Of a stretch of 46,854 nt of DNA, positions 26,082 through 33,661 are shown in pieces. This stretch comes from an uncultured Clostridia bacterium (lineage in GTDB: Bacteria > Bacillota > Clostridia > Christensenellales > UBA1242). The position numbers and the translations under genes were made by a program. Numbering within the stretch: position 1 is the first letter of the stretch; every line of letters begins with the position of its first letter. Under the pieces are notes generated by a model. The model was not told the DNA's origin. It ran no database searches and worked only from the letters and a program-made list of their open reading frames with translations. The DNA is taken from NCBI GenBank assembly GCA_934746515.1, contig CAKVFH010000007.1, positions 1-46,854 on the forward strand. The letters run 5' to 3'.

Positions 26082-27488
26082 TTAAAACATTTTTTGTATC
26101 AAATCTCTAACCGTTTGACCATCAGCTTTGCCTTGAGTGTTTTTCATGACGTAGCCAATGATAAACGATTGAACCTTTGGGTCGGTTTTGAAATCTTCAA
26201 CCGCCTTTGGATTTTCTTGTTTAAATCTATTCAAAAGCTCAACAATCTGCGCTTCAGTTATTGTTGAAATCAGATTGAGTTCTTTTGCCAAAACGCCTGC
26301 TGGTTTGTGTGTTCTTTCAATCTCATCAATCAAGATTATTCCATTTGCTTTGGTGATTTTTTTATCTTCAACCATTTTCACAATGTCGGCAAGGTCTTGC
26401 TCTGAAATTGAAAATTTTGAGCTTCCTGTTTCTTTAACTCTTCTCAATAGTTCGGTTAAAATCCAGTTTGCGATCTTTTTTGGATTGTTGTAAATTTTAA
26501 CGCAAGTTTCAAAATAATCTGAAATATATTTGTCTATGGTAAGAAGTTCCGCTTCGGCTTGAGACAACATAAATTCCTGCATATATTTTTTGCGTCTTTC
26601 ATTTGGAAGCACTGGAATTTGTTCTCTCAATTCTTCTACATCAGCCATAGAAATTTTTATTGGCAAAATGTCTGGGTCTGGAAAATAACGGTAATCTTGC
26701 GCTTCTTCTTTTGAGCGAAGTGAAAAGTTTTCACCCAAATCATCATCCCATTTTCTTGTTTCTTGGAAAACCACACCGCCATTAGAAAGGATTTCCTTTT
26801 GTCTTTGAATTTCAAAAGCAATTGCAGCTGAAACACTTTTAAATGAGTTAAGGTTTTTCATTTCAGTTCTTGTTCCAAACTTTGTTGAGCCCTTTGGTTT
26901 CAACGAAAGGTTGACATCGCAACGCATTCCACCTTCTTCCATTTTGCAGTTTGCAATATCTGCAAACACCAACGCTTCTCTGATTTTTCTCAAGAATTCG
27001 CAAACTTCTTCAGCATTAGAGAACACTGGTTCAGTTACAATTTCAATGAGCGGAGTTCCGCCACGGTTGTAATCAACCAAAGTTCCAACCAGTTTTGAAA
27101 TATGGTTTAATTTTCCAGCATCTTCTTCCAAATGAATTCTGTTAAGTGCCTTAAATCCGCCATTGTCAAGAGTGACACCGCCACCCAAACAAATTGGGTG
27201 AGCAAGCTGTGAAATCTGATATGCTTTTGATAAGTCTGGATAGAAATAGTTTTTTCTTTCCATAACAGCATAGTCGTTTATTTTGCAACCAAAGCACAAA
27301 CCTGCTTTTATGCAAAGTTCAACGGCTTTTTTGTTTATAATTGGAAGCGACCCCGGCATGCCCGTGCAAACAGGACAAGTGTTTGCGTTTGGTTCTGCGC
27401 CAAACTCATTTTTGCAAGAACAAAAAACTTTTGTTTTAGTTTTGAGTTCCGCATGAATTTCAAGACCGATAACAACATCAAAATCCAT
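26082..27488 (-). CDS. gatB: Asp-tRNA(Asn)/Glu-tRNA(Gln) amidotransferase subunit B
   Basis: 468 aa, full family length. It binds the misacylated tRNA and phosphorylates the Asp or Glu moiety. Seen: N-terminal GLEIHAELKTKTK, the zinc Cys pattern (CSC...CPVC), YFYPDLSKAYQISQ, HLEEDAGKL, DYNRGGTPLIEIVTEP and MRCDVNLS. A C-terminal YqeY-like tRNA-binding tail ends near QTVRDLIQKMF. The ATG directly abuts the gatA stop (TAAATG), so they are co-translated. It is the last gene of aspS-gatC-gatA-gatB. Confidence 0.96.
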   Translation of the reverse strand: MDFDVVIGLEIHAELKTKTKVFCSCKNEFGAEPNANTCPVCTGMPGSLPIINKKAVELCIKAGLCFGCKINDYAVMERKNYFYPDLSKAYQISQLAHPICLGGGVTLDNGGFKALNRIHLEEDAGKLNHISKLVGTLVDYNRGGTPLIEIVTEPVFSNAEEVCEFLRKIREALVFADIANCKMEEGGMRCDVNLSLKPKGSTKFGTRTEMKNLNSFKSVSAAIAFEIQRQKEILSNGGVVFQETRKWDDDLGENFSLRSKEEAQDYRYFPDPDILPIKISMADVEELREQIPVLPNERRKKYMQEFMLSQAEAELLTIDKYISDYFETCVKIYNNPKKIANWILTELLRRVKETGSSKFSISEQDLADIVKMVEDKKITKANGIILIDEIERTHKPAGVLAKELNLISTITEAQIVELLNRFKQENPKAVEDFKTDPKVQSFIIGYVMKNTQGKADGQTVRDLIQKMF

Positions 27489-28904
27489 TTACTTGTCCCC
27501 CTTTAAAATAATTTTTGAAACATCATAAAGCACCTTTTCGCTTTTTTCTCTGCCGATAATCTGAAGCCCCAAAGGCAATCCAGACTCGCTTGTTGCATAA
27601 GGTATGCTGATTGCAGGCATGCCAGCAATTGAAGCCGGAACCGTGAACAAATCTTCAAGATACATGCTGATTGGGTCTTGCGATTTTTCGCCAATCTTGA
27701 AAGCAACATCTGGCGTTGTTGGCAAAACAATTGCGTCACAGCCGTCAAAAGCTTGCATAAATTCATTTCTCAAAAGTCTTTGAAGTCTCTTTGCTTTTGT
27801 GTAATAAGCATCAAAATATCCGCTTGAAAGCACAAAGTTGCCAAGCATTATTCTGCGCTTAACTTCATCACCAAAGCCTTCACTTCTGCTTTTTACATAA
27901 ATTTCATCAATTGTTTTTGCATCTTCACTTCTTGTTGCATATTTAACACCGTCAAACCTTGAAAGGTTGCTTGTGGCTTCTGCCGGTGTCAATATGTAAT
28001 AGCAAGCCAAACTATTTAAAATGTGTGGCACACTAACTTCAACAATTCCGTGCCCTTTGGTTTTTAAATCTTTTAGCATCGCTTCATACTTTGGAAATTG
28101 TTTAAGTGTTTTCAATTTTTCAATAATCTCTTTGCAAACACCAATCTTATATGTTTGTTTTATCATTTTTTCGCCAAGATCACTTTTGATTGATGTTTGA
28201 TCTTTTTCATCTTTGCCTGCCAAAATTTCAAGAGCATATTCATTATCTTCAATGGTTCTTGTGATTGGTCCAGCTTGATCGGTTGATGAAGCAAAGGCAA
28301 CAATACCATATCTTGAAACAGTGCCATAAGTTGGTTTGATTCCAACCACACCGTTAAACGAGCTTGGCTGTCTGATTGAACCACCAGTGTCTGTGCCGAG
28401 CGCAAGCGGACAAAGTCCCAAAGCCACAGCAACAGCACTGCCACCAGACGAACCACCAGCAACGCGCAATTTGTCATGAGCATTTGAAGTTGCACCATAA
28501 ACACTTTTTTCGCAACTGCCACCCATTGCAAACTCATCCATATTGCTTCTGGCTAAAATAACCGCGCCTTCATTTTTAAGTTTGGTGACGATTGTTGCAT
28601 CATAAGGAGACACAAAATCTTTCAAAAATTTGCTGGCACAACTCATGTGTTTGCCCTTACATAAAATGTTATCTTTGATAACAACAGGAACACCTGCAAG
28701 CTTGCCCAATTTTTCGCCAGCTTTTGCTTTTGCGTCAATGGCTTTTGCTTGCTCTATCGTATCATCAAAAACTTCAATAATCGCATTATAGTCTTTGTAT
28801 TCTTCTATTCTTTTGATAAAGAACTGAACAAGTTCTTCACTTGAAAACTTGCCAGTTTTAACCCCGTCTGACAATTCTTTTAAACTTAACTTTAAATAAT
28901 CCAT
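27489..28904 (-). CDS. gatA: Asp-tRNA(Asn)/Glu-tRNA(Gln) amidotransferase subunit A
   Basis: A 471-residue amidase-signature enzyme that releases ammonia from glutamine for transamidation. The Ser-cisSer-Lys triad context is visible: VVIKDN (catalytic Lys, about 76), GGSSGGSA and GTDTGGSIRQPSSF (nucleophile Ser region). ATG 28904 overlaps the gatC stop as TAATG; a longer frame from 28934 would lie inside gatC. Confidence 0.96.
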   Translation of the reverse strand: MDYLKLSLKELSDGVKTGKFSSEELVQFFIKRIEEYKDYNAIIEVFDDTIEQAKAIDAKAKAGEKLGKLAGVPVVIKDNILCKGKHMSCASKFLKDFVSPYDATIVTKLKNEGAVILARSNMDEFAMGGSCEKSVYGATSNAHDKLRVAGGSSGGSAVAVALGLCPLALGTDTGGSIRQPSSFNGVVGIKPTYGTVSRYGIVAFASSTDQAGPITRTIEDNEYALEILAGKDEKDQTSIKSDLGEKMIKQTYKIGVCKEIIEKLKTLKQFPKYEAMLKDLKTKGHGIVEVSVPHILNSLACYYILTPAEATSNLSRFDGVKYATRSEDAKTIDEIYVKSRSEGFGDEVKRRIMLGNFVLSSGYFDAYYTKAKRLQRLLRNEFMQAFDGCDAIVLPTTPDVAFKIGEKSQDPISMYLEDLFTVPASIAGMPAISIPYATSESGLPLGLQIIGREKSEKVLYDVSKIILKGDK

Positions 28905-29173
28905 TAGTCCACCACCAATGGCACTTGATAGCACCCGTCTTTTTGTTTTGGAGCGTTTGATAAAGCATCAAAATCGGTTTTGGTTTGTGACTCATCTTCT
29001 CGAAGGCTCGCAATTTTCACACCTTCAACCTTGATGTCTTCTGGAAGCTCAAGTTTTGTGATTTCATCAACAAAGTTTAAAATGTTCATGAAATCTTTTT
29101 TGAACGCATCTTTTTTGCTTTCAGCAATCTCAAGCTTGCTTAAGTCTTGCAAATGTTCGAAATCTATTTCCAT
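28904..29173 (-). CDS. gatC: Asp-tRNA(Asn)/Glu-tRNA(Gln) amidotransferase subunit C
   Basis: An 89-residue protein that wraps GatA and stabilises the GatA-GatB contact. It has the expected helical N-terminus (LQDLSKLEIAES), then ILNFVDEITKLELP and the acidic/VPLVVD end typical of GatC. TAGGGGGATATT precedes the ATG; there is a 13-bp gap from aspS. Confidence 0.93.
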   Translation of the reverse strand: MEIDFEHLQDLSKLEIAESKKDAFKKDFMNILNFVDEITKLELPEDIKVEGVKIASLREDESQTKTDFDALSNAPKQKDGCYQVPLVVD

Positions 29174-29186
29174 AATATCCCCCTAA

Positions 29187-30920
29187 CTATCTTAATTTTA
29201 TATGAACTTCACGAAGTTGTTCTTCAGTGACATCACCAGGTGCACCCATCATCAAGTCTTGAGCTTTGCTGTTCATTGGAAATGCAATAACTTCACGAAT
29301 GTTTGGCTCGTCTAAAAGAAGCATCAAAATTCTATCAACACCTGGAGCAACCCCTGCATGTGGTGGCGCACCATATTGGAACGCTGTGTAAAGCGCGCCA
29401 AATTTCTTTTCAACATCTTCTTCCAAGTAACCAGCAATTTCAAAAGCTTTAATCATTGTTTCAACTTCTGCGTTTCTAACCGCACCACTTGAAAGTTCAA
29501 CACCATTCACAACGATATCATATTGATACGCCAAAACATCAAGCGGATCTTTTTCTTGAAGCGCTTTCAAACCGCCTTGTGGAAGGCTGAATGGGTTGTG
29601 ACAAAAATCAATCTTGCCAGTTTCTTCGTCGATTTCATACATTGGAAAATCAACAATCCAACAGAATTTGTATTGTTCTTTTTCAATAAGCCCCAAAGTT
29701 TCGCCAACCCTTGTTCTTAAAATTGAAGCAAGTTTATAGCAAAGTTTTGAGCTTTCGTCAGCAATAACAAAAATATCATCACCAACCTTTGCGCCAGTCT
29801 TTTGTTTTAATGCTTCACATTCTTCATCAGAAATAAACTTTACAATTGGGCCTTTGAGTGAGCCGTCTTCCAAAACTCTAACCCACGCCAAACCTTTGCC
29901 ACCAGCTGACAAAATTTCATCAGAAAGTTTGTCAAAAAAGCTTCTTGGCTGACCTTCGGCACAAACAGCAAAACCTTCAATTGTTTTGCCCCTAAATGCT
30001 TCAAACTCGGTTGATTTAAACACATCAGATAGATCAACCATTTCAATCTTGTTTCTTAAATCTGGTTTGTCTGTTCCATATTTAATCAACGCTTCTTTGT
30101 AAGGAATTTTCACAAAATGTCTGTCTGTCATTTCGTATTTCCCAAACTTTTTAAAAACTTTATAAAGCAACTCTTCACAAACAGCAAACACATCTTCTTG
30201 AGTTGCAAAAGCCATTTCCATGTCAAGCTGATAAAACTCGCCAGGTGAACGATCTGCTCTTGCATCTTCATCTCTAAAGCATGGCGCGATTTGAAAATAT
30301 TTATCCACACCCGAGCACATCAAAAGTTGTTTGAATTGTTGTGGGGCTTGTGGAAGTGCATAAAATTTGCCCTTGTGAACTCTGCTTGGAACAAGATAAT
30401 CTCTTGCACCTTCTGGACTTGAAACTGTCAAGATTGGTGTTTGAATTTCTTCAAAACCAAGCTCACGCATAATGCATCTCATTTCAAACAAAACATCACT
30501 GCGAAGTTTGAGTTTTGCCTGCATCTCTGGGTTCCTTAGGTCAAGATAACGAAACTTAAGTCTTGTTTCTTCACTTGTTTTTTTGCTTTCGTCAATTTCG
30601 AAAGGCAAAATATGTTTTGCTCTTGACAAAACTTCAAGTTTATCAATTGCAATTTCAACTTTTCCTGATTTAATTTTTGGGTTGATGTTTTCAAGCCCAC
30701 GAAGCACAACTGCTCCGGTGACAGATATTACACTTTCTCTTGAAAGCGATGTCAACAAACTATCATCATGTGTGGTGAGCTGAATCAAACCATACATATC
30801 TCTTAATTCTATAAAAACGATGCCGCCATGGTCTCTAATTGTGCTGACCCAGCCGGCAACTTGAACTTGTTTTCCAGTTAAACTTTCATCAAGCTCTTTG
30901 CTTGTAATTGTTCTATACAT
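29187..30920 (-). CDS. aspS: Aspartyl-tRNA synthetase, probably non-discriminating
   Basis: A 577-residue bacterial-type class IIb synthetase: anticodon-binding OB domain (1-105), catalytic core with motif 2 FRDEDARADRSPGEFYQLD, a GAD insert (about 280-420), and motif 3 GVAPGVDRILML. In the OB domain the sequence is RDHGG. His at that position is the residue linked to non-discriminating AspRS, which charges both tRNA(Asp) and tRNA(Asn); strictly tRNA(Asp)-specific enzymes have Leu. Together with gatCAB in the same transcript this implies Asn-tRNA made by amidation of Asp-tRNA(Asn). TTAGGAGTTATT precedes the start, with a small hairpin (30934-30952) beside it. Expression is controlled by the Asn attenuator upstream. 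Confidence 0.95.
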   Translation of the reverse strand: MYRTITSKELDESLTGKQVQVAGWVSTIRDHGGIVFIELRDMYGLIQLTTHDDSLLTSLSRESVISVTGAVVLRGLENINPKIKSGKVEIAIDKLEVLSRAKHILPFEIDESKKTSEETRLKFRYLDLRNPEMQAKLKLRSDVLFEMRCIMRELGFEEIQTPILTVSSPEGARDYLVPSRVHKGKFYALPQAPQQFKQLLMCSGVDKYFQIAPCFRDEDARADRSPGEFYQLDMEMAFATQEDVFAVCEELLYKVFKKFGKYEMTDRHFVKIPYKEALIKYGTDKPDLRNKIEMVDLSDVFKSTEFEAFRGKTIEGFAVCAEGQPRSFFDKLSDEILSAGGKGLAWVRVLEDGSLKGPIVKFISDEECEALKQKTGAKVGDDIFVIADESSKLCYKLASILRTRVGETLGLIEKEQYKFCWIVDFPMYEIDEETGKIDFCHNPFSLPQGGLKALQEKDPLDVLAYQYDIVVNGVELSSGAVRNAEVETMIKAFEIAGYLEEDVEKKFGALYTAFQYGAPPHAGVAPGVDRILMLLLDEPNIREVIAFPMNSKAQDLMMGAPGDVTEEQLREVHIKLR

Positions 30921-30933
30921 AATAACTCCTAAC

Positions 30934-30952
30934 TTACTAATAACATTAGTAA
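30934..30952 (-). promoter_or_regulatory. Hairpin adjacent to the aspS ribosome site
   Basis: A perfect 8-bp stem TTACTAAT/ATTAGTAA with a 3-nt loop, ending a few bases before TTAGGAG. It may modulate aspS initiation or protect the mRNA. A second stem GCTGGA/TCCAGC lies at about 30975-31002. Confidence 0.4.
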
Positions 30953-31012
30953 TACATCTATAATATAAATTTTTGCTGGACTTTTTGCAAACCTTTCCAG
31001 CGCAGGTCTTGA

Positions 31013-31072
31013 TTATTTAATAAAATTTTCGCCCAACTGGGCATTAGTTTTAAGTTTTTGTGTGATTTTCAT
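31013..31072 (-). CDS. Candidate 19-residue small ORF in the read-through part of the aspS leader
   Basis: ATG at 31072 with AGGAG six bases ahead of it, then 19 codons and TAA. The product starts MKITQKLK and is basic; it resembles nothing I know. The ORF contains a GCCC-AGTT-GGGC hairpin. It lies between the attenuator's T-run and aspS, so it would be translated only on transcripts that escape termination. It could act as a small peptide, a second translation-dependent switch or simply a ribosome loading site. Confidence 0.4.
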   Translation of the reverse strand: MKITQKLKTNAQLGENFIK

Positions 31073-31092
31073 AACTGACTCCTAAAAATTGT

Positions 31093-31127
31093 AATAAAAA
31101 ATGGAATAGGTTTTTCCCTATTCCATT
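31093..31127 (-). terminator. Attenuator terminator of the aspS-gatCAB leader
   Basis: A 10-bp perfect stem ATGGAATAGG/CCTATTCCAT (arms 31117-31126 and 31101-31110) with a 6-nt loop, then TTTTTTATT on the minus strand. It lies about 140 nt after the predicted start point and 25 nt after the leader stop, well before aspS. Confidence 0.88.
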
Positions 31128-31169
31128 ACAAATTCTAATTTCCTTGATTATTTAACAAACAATAGAAAA
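31114..31169 (-). promoter_or_regulatory. Antiterminator pairing of the Asn attenuator
   Basis: Leader codons 25-27 (31161-31169, TTTTCTATT) can pair over 9 bp, two of them G-U, with AATAGGGAA (31114-31122). The latter overlaps the 5' arm and loop of the terminator. A ribosome stalled on the Asn codons leaves this segment free; a ribosome at the stop codon (31152-31154) covers it. A small hairpin CATTA/TAATG (31176-31189) sits directly after the Asn run. Confidence 0.65.
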
Positions 31170-31241
31170 GGGACGCATTAAATATAATGTGTTATTATCA
31201 TTATTATTGTTGTTATTATTGATCAAACAAACTCTAATCAT
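31152..31241 (-). CDS. Asn-rich leader peptide of the aspS-gatCAB attenuator
   Basis: A 29-residue ORF with start ATG at 31241. It is preceded by AAAGGGG at 7-nt spacing, the best ribosome site in this region. Residues 8-17 read seven Asn, one Asp, two Asn; both AAT and AAC codons are used. The rest is mixed (Thr, Leu, Tyr, Met, Arg, Pro, Phe, Ser, Ile, Val, Cys). It ends 25 nt before a terminator hairpin. This is the layout of his/trp/leu-type leader peptides, but keyed to Asn, the amino acid whose charged tRNA the downstream operon makes. Low Asn-tRNA should stall the ribosome and allow read-through. Inference from sequence; no homologue is known to me. Confidence 0.85.
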   Translation of the reverse strand: MIRVCLINNNNNNNDNNTLYLMRPFSIVC

Positions 31242-31270
31242 AATATTTCCCCTTTCAAAATTATGCTGTT

Positions 31271-31299
31271 ATTTTATCATAAAATTATGCGCTTGTCAA
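31271..31299 (-). promoter_or_regulatory. Promoter of the aspS-gatCAB leader
   Basis: Minus strand TTGACA (31294-31299), 17-bp spacer, TAAAAT (31271-31276). Start point predicted near 31264. A weaker secondary promoter (TTGCAA-17-TATATT) may lie near 30960-30990, after the attenuator. Confidence 0.85.
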
Positions 31300-31496
31300 G
31301 TTCATTTGCCCGAATTTAAACTTTTGGGTTTAACGCTCCATATTTTTTCATTATTTGAATTTTCCCCCGTTCTATGTCTCTTTATTATTTTAATTTTAGT
31401 TTTCCCCACTCCATGTCTTTCCATTCACCCCATTCACATAAACAAGCCCATTTTCTATAATCAAAATTTTTCTTGCCAATTTTTCATAAAAAAATA
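31300..31496. other. Intergenic, nothing identified
   Basis: Pyrimidine-rich on the plus strand (repeated CCCC and TTTT clusters) between the two divergent promoters. No hairpin or ORF with a ribosome site was seen. Confidence 0.5.
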
Positions 31497-31525
31497 TTGA
31501 CAATCATATTTTAGTATTGTATCAT
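31497..31525 (+). promoter_or_regulatory. Promoter and possible operator of the GntR-ABC operon
   Basis: TTGACA (31497-31502), 17-bp spacer, TATCAT (31520-31525). The -10 overlaps a direct repeat ATTGTATC/ATTGTATT (31515-31530), a plausible site for autoregulation by the GntR protein. Confidence 0.65.
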
Positions 31526-31559
31526 TGTATTAGTCAAGTAACACAGTGGAGATCAAAAA

Positions 31560-31922
31560 ATGAGCTATACATTTTCAAATGACAAACCAATATTTTTGCA
31601 GATTGAAGAAATCTTGAAAAAGCAGATTGTTTCTGGCGAGATTTTACCCGGGGAAAAATTGAAATCCGTTAGAGAACTTTCATCCGAGTTCAAGGTTAAT
31701 CCAAACACAGTGCAAAATGCACTCAAAAATCTTGAAAATGATGGGCTTATTTTCACTGACCGCACAAACGGCAAATTTGTTTCATCAGACGACAACGCGA
31801 TTTCAAAAAGCAAACTTGAGCAAATTAAAACCCTAACCAAAACTTTCACCACAAAAATGAAAGAACTAGGACTTGATGAAAAAGAAATCATAAAATTTAT
31901 TAAGGAGAATTTTGATGACTGA
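31560..31922 (+). CDS. GntR-family transcriptional regulator, YtrA-like
   Basis: A 120-residue DNA-binding protein. An N-terminal winged helix (about 8-75) contains the GntR signature LPGEKLKSVRELSSEFKVNPNTVQNAL. Only a short helical tail follows (about 85-120), as in the YtrA subfamily, which lacks a large effector domain and usually represses the adjacent ABC transporter operon in response to cell-envelope stress. Its stop overlaps the ABC ATPase start by 8 bp. GTGGAG precedes the ATG. Confidence 0.9.
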   Translation: MSYTFSNDKPIFLQIEEILKKQIVSGEILPGEKLKSVRELSSEFKVNPNTVQNALKNLENDGLIFTDRTNGKFVSSDDNAISKSKLEQIKTLTKTFTTKMKELGLDEKEIIKFIKENFDD

Positions 31923-32625
31923 TATATTGGAACTGAAAAATGTAAGCAAAAAATTTGGCGACAAAGAAATTTTAAACGACATCAATTTTAAGCTTACTGA
32001 AAATAAAATTGTTGGGCTTCTCGGTCAAAACGGAAGCGGAAAAACAACAATCTTTAAACTTATAAATGATCTTCTCACACCAACAACAGGCGAGATTCAG
32101 GTTTGCGGAAAGCCTATCGGAATTGAAAGCAAAAAACAAATTTCATATCTTCCTGAACGCACCTACTTTGATAAATACACAAGCGTCGAAGAAGCCCTAA
32201 AATTCTTTGAAATATTTTACGACAACTTTGATAGACCTAAAGCGGAAAGACTTTTAAAAGACCTTGGTTTAGACAAAACACAAAGCATGGAAAAGATGAG
32301 CAAAGGCATGAAAGAAAAAGTCCAGCTCGTTCTCGTGATGAGCCGCAAAGCCAAGCTTTACATTTTAGACGAGCCACTTGGCGGCGTTGACCCAGCCACC
32401 AGAGACTATATTTTAGACACCATTCTAAACAACTTTGAAGAGAATGCAACATTGTTTATTTCAACACACATGATTGCCGACATTGAAAGAATTCTGGATG
32501 AAGTCATCATTCTTGACGGCGGAAAAATTATTGTTCATGAAAATGCTGACAAACTTCGTGAAAAAGAAAACAAATCTATAGATGAAATTTTTAGGAGCAA
32601 AGTTTATGGAAAGAAATCTTATTAA
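31915..32625 (+). CDS. ABC transporter ATP-binding protein (YtrB-like)
   Basis: A 236-residue ATPase: Walker A GQNGSGKT, Q-loop, Walker B LYILDEPLGGVDP and H-loop STHM. The signature is MSKGM instead of LSGGQ, as common in the YtrB/EcsA group controlled by GntR repressors. ATG 31915 follows AAGGAGAATTTTG. It is followed by its permease with a 20-bp overlap. Probable role: export or envelope stress response. Confidence 0.9.
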   Translation: MTDILELKNVSKKFGDKEILNDINFKLTENKIVGLLGQNGSGKTTIFKLINDLLTPTTGEIQVCGKPIGIESKKQISYLPERTYFDKYTSVEEALKFFEIFYDNFDRPKAERLLKDLGLDKTQSMEKMSKGMKEKVQLVLVMSRKAKLYILDEPLGGVDPATRDYILDTILNNFEENATLFISTHMIADIERILDEVIILDGGKIIVHENADKLREKENKSIDEIFRSKVYGKKSY

Positions 32626-33391
32626 ATATGACCTAAAAAAGATGCTGAAAGTTTTGGTTATTTATTACATTTTAAGCATTCTTGTTGGTGGCATTTCAAG
32701 ATTTTTCAATTGCTTTAACAATATTGCAATAATGAAAATTTTATACACAATTTTTTCTTCAATTGAATATGCCATTTGGGGCGGAATTTTCGTTCAAACA
32801 TTCGTGCGTGTCATTTTGCGCTTTAATATGAATTTTTATGGTGATGAAAGCTATCTAACCCACACTCTTCCAGTAACGAAAAAACAACTCCTGATTTCAA
32901 AATATATTTCAGGGTTGCTCGTGATTTTATCATCAGTATTAGTTTTAAGTGTTTCAGTTTTCATAATGTTTTACAGCAAAACAAACATTGAAAATTTAAA
33001 ACAACTTTTAAGCGCATCAACAATCGGACTAAACATTTCAACTGGCATGTTTTTAACACTCATCGTTATCACATTTTTTGCAGAAATCTGCGCAATTATG
33101 TCAATGTGTTTTTCAGGCATAATAATCGGAAAGCGCTTTAACACAAAAAAGAATATGATTGCAACTTTTGTAACAATTGGTTTTTATATCGTTTCTGTAA
33201 TCGTTATGCTTATCATTGCAACAATCGTGTTTGCGTGCATGGGCAATGCGGGTGCTCTTTGGAGCAATAATATTTCAGGCAGCTCACTAACAACCATTTT
33301 CATCGTTGCTATTGTGACCTATTTGGTGCTTGCCATTGGGTTCTTTTTTGTTTCAATCTGGCAGTTCGAAAAAGGCGTAAATGTCGACTAA
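32606..33391 (+). CDS. ABC transporter permease of the GntR-linked operon
   Basis: A 261-residue polytopic protein with about six helices (near 15-35, 45-70, 95-120, 140-170, 180-210 and 230-252) and no recognisable enzymatic motif, typical of ABC-2-like permeases next to YtrB-type ATPases. ATG 32606 is chosen because AGGAG lies 8 nt upstream; an earlier in-frame ATG (32582) has no such site. It ends the operon at a strong terminator. Confidence 0.82.
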   Translation: MERNLIKYDLKKMLKVLVIYYILSILVGGISRFFNCFNNIAIMKILYTIFSSIEYAIWGGIFVQTFVRVILRFNMNFYGDESYLTHTLPVTKKQLLISKYISGLLVILSSVLVLSVSVFIMFYSKTNIENLKQLLSASTIGLNISTGMFLTLIVITFFAEICAIMSMCFSGIIIGKRFNTKKNMIATFVTIGFYIVSVIVMLIIATIVFACMGNAGALWSNNISGSSLTTIFIVAIVTYLVLAIGFFFVSIWQFEKGVNVD

Positions 33392-33411
33392 TTAAAAACT
33401 AATAAAAAAAT

Positions 33412-33450
33412 AAATGCAGACAAAAATTCAAGTCATGTCTGCATTTTCTT
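33412..33450 (+). terminator. Intrinsic terminator of the GntR-ABC operon
   Basis: AATGCAGAC/GTCTGCATT stem with a 15-nt loop, followed by TTCTTT. Confidence 0.8.
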
Positions 33451-33472
33451 TAGTCAAAATAAACAAAGTATC

Positions 33473-33501
33473 TTGACTTTTCCTTTAAAATATGGTATAA
33501 G
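33473..33501 (+). promoter_or_regulatory. Promoter of the NUDIX gene
   Basis: TTGACT (33473-33478), 17-bp spacer, TATAAG (33496-33501). Start point near 33508, leaving an unusually long leader of about 150 nt. Confidence 0.75.
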
Positions 33502-33507
33502 ATAATT

Positions 33508-33650
33508 ACAAATATTCGTCCATTCCGTTTGTTTAAGTTGGAAGATTAAGTTCTTAAGAATGGCAAAACTAATGCACTAATAATTTAGCTGTGTTATTTT
33601 TGCTACCGATCTTTTTCGGTTAATCTTTAAACAGCTTAAACTTTTTTTAT
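33508..33650 (+). promoter_or_regulatory. Structured leader of the NUDIX gene, possible riboswitch or attenuator
   Basis: First element: CCATTC (33520-33525) and TTAAG (33533-33537) pair with CTTAA-GAATGG (33553-33563), leaving a 7-nt bulge and a 15-nt purine-rich loop. Second element: AGCTGT (about 33588-33593) pairs with ACAGCT (about 33631-33636) and encloses CCGA/TCGG, followed by TTTTTTT just before the ribosome site. The second looks like a terminator. No known riboswitch consensus was recognised. Confidence 0.4.
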
Positions 33651-33661
33651 TGGAGAAAATT

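Noticed and set aside
30921..31264. T-box riboswitch upstream of aspS
   Set aside because: Expected on family grounds, but the conserved T-box core and specifier stem are absent; the leader peptide and terminator explain the region better.
31189..31500. Plus-strand ORF of about 103 codons starting with a poly-Leu run
   Set aside because: The Leu run is simply the complement of the Asn codons of the leader peptide; no ribosome site, no sensible domain, and it runs against the aspS promoter.
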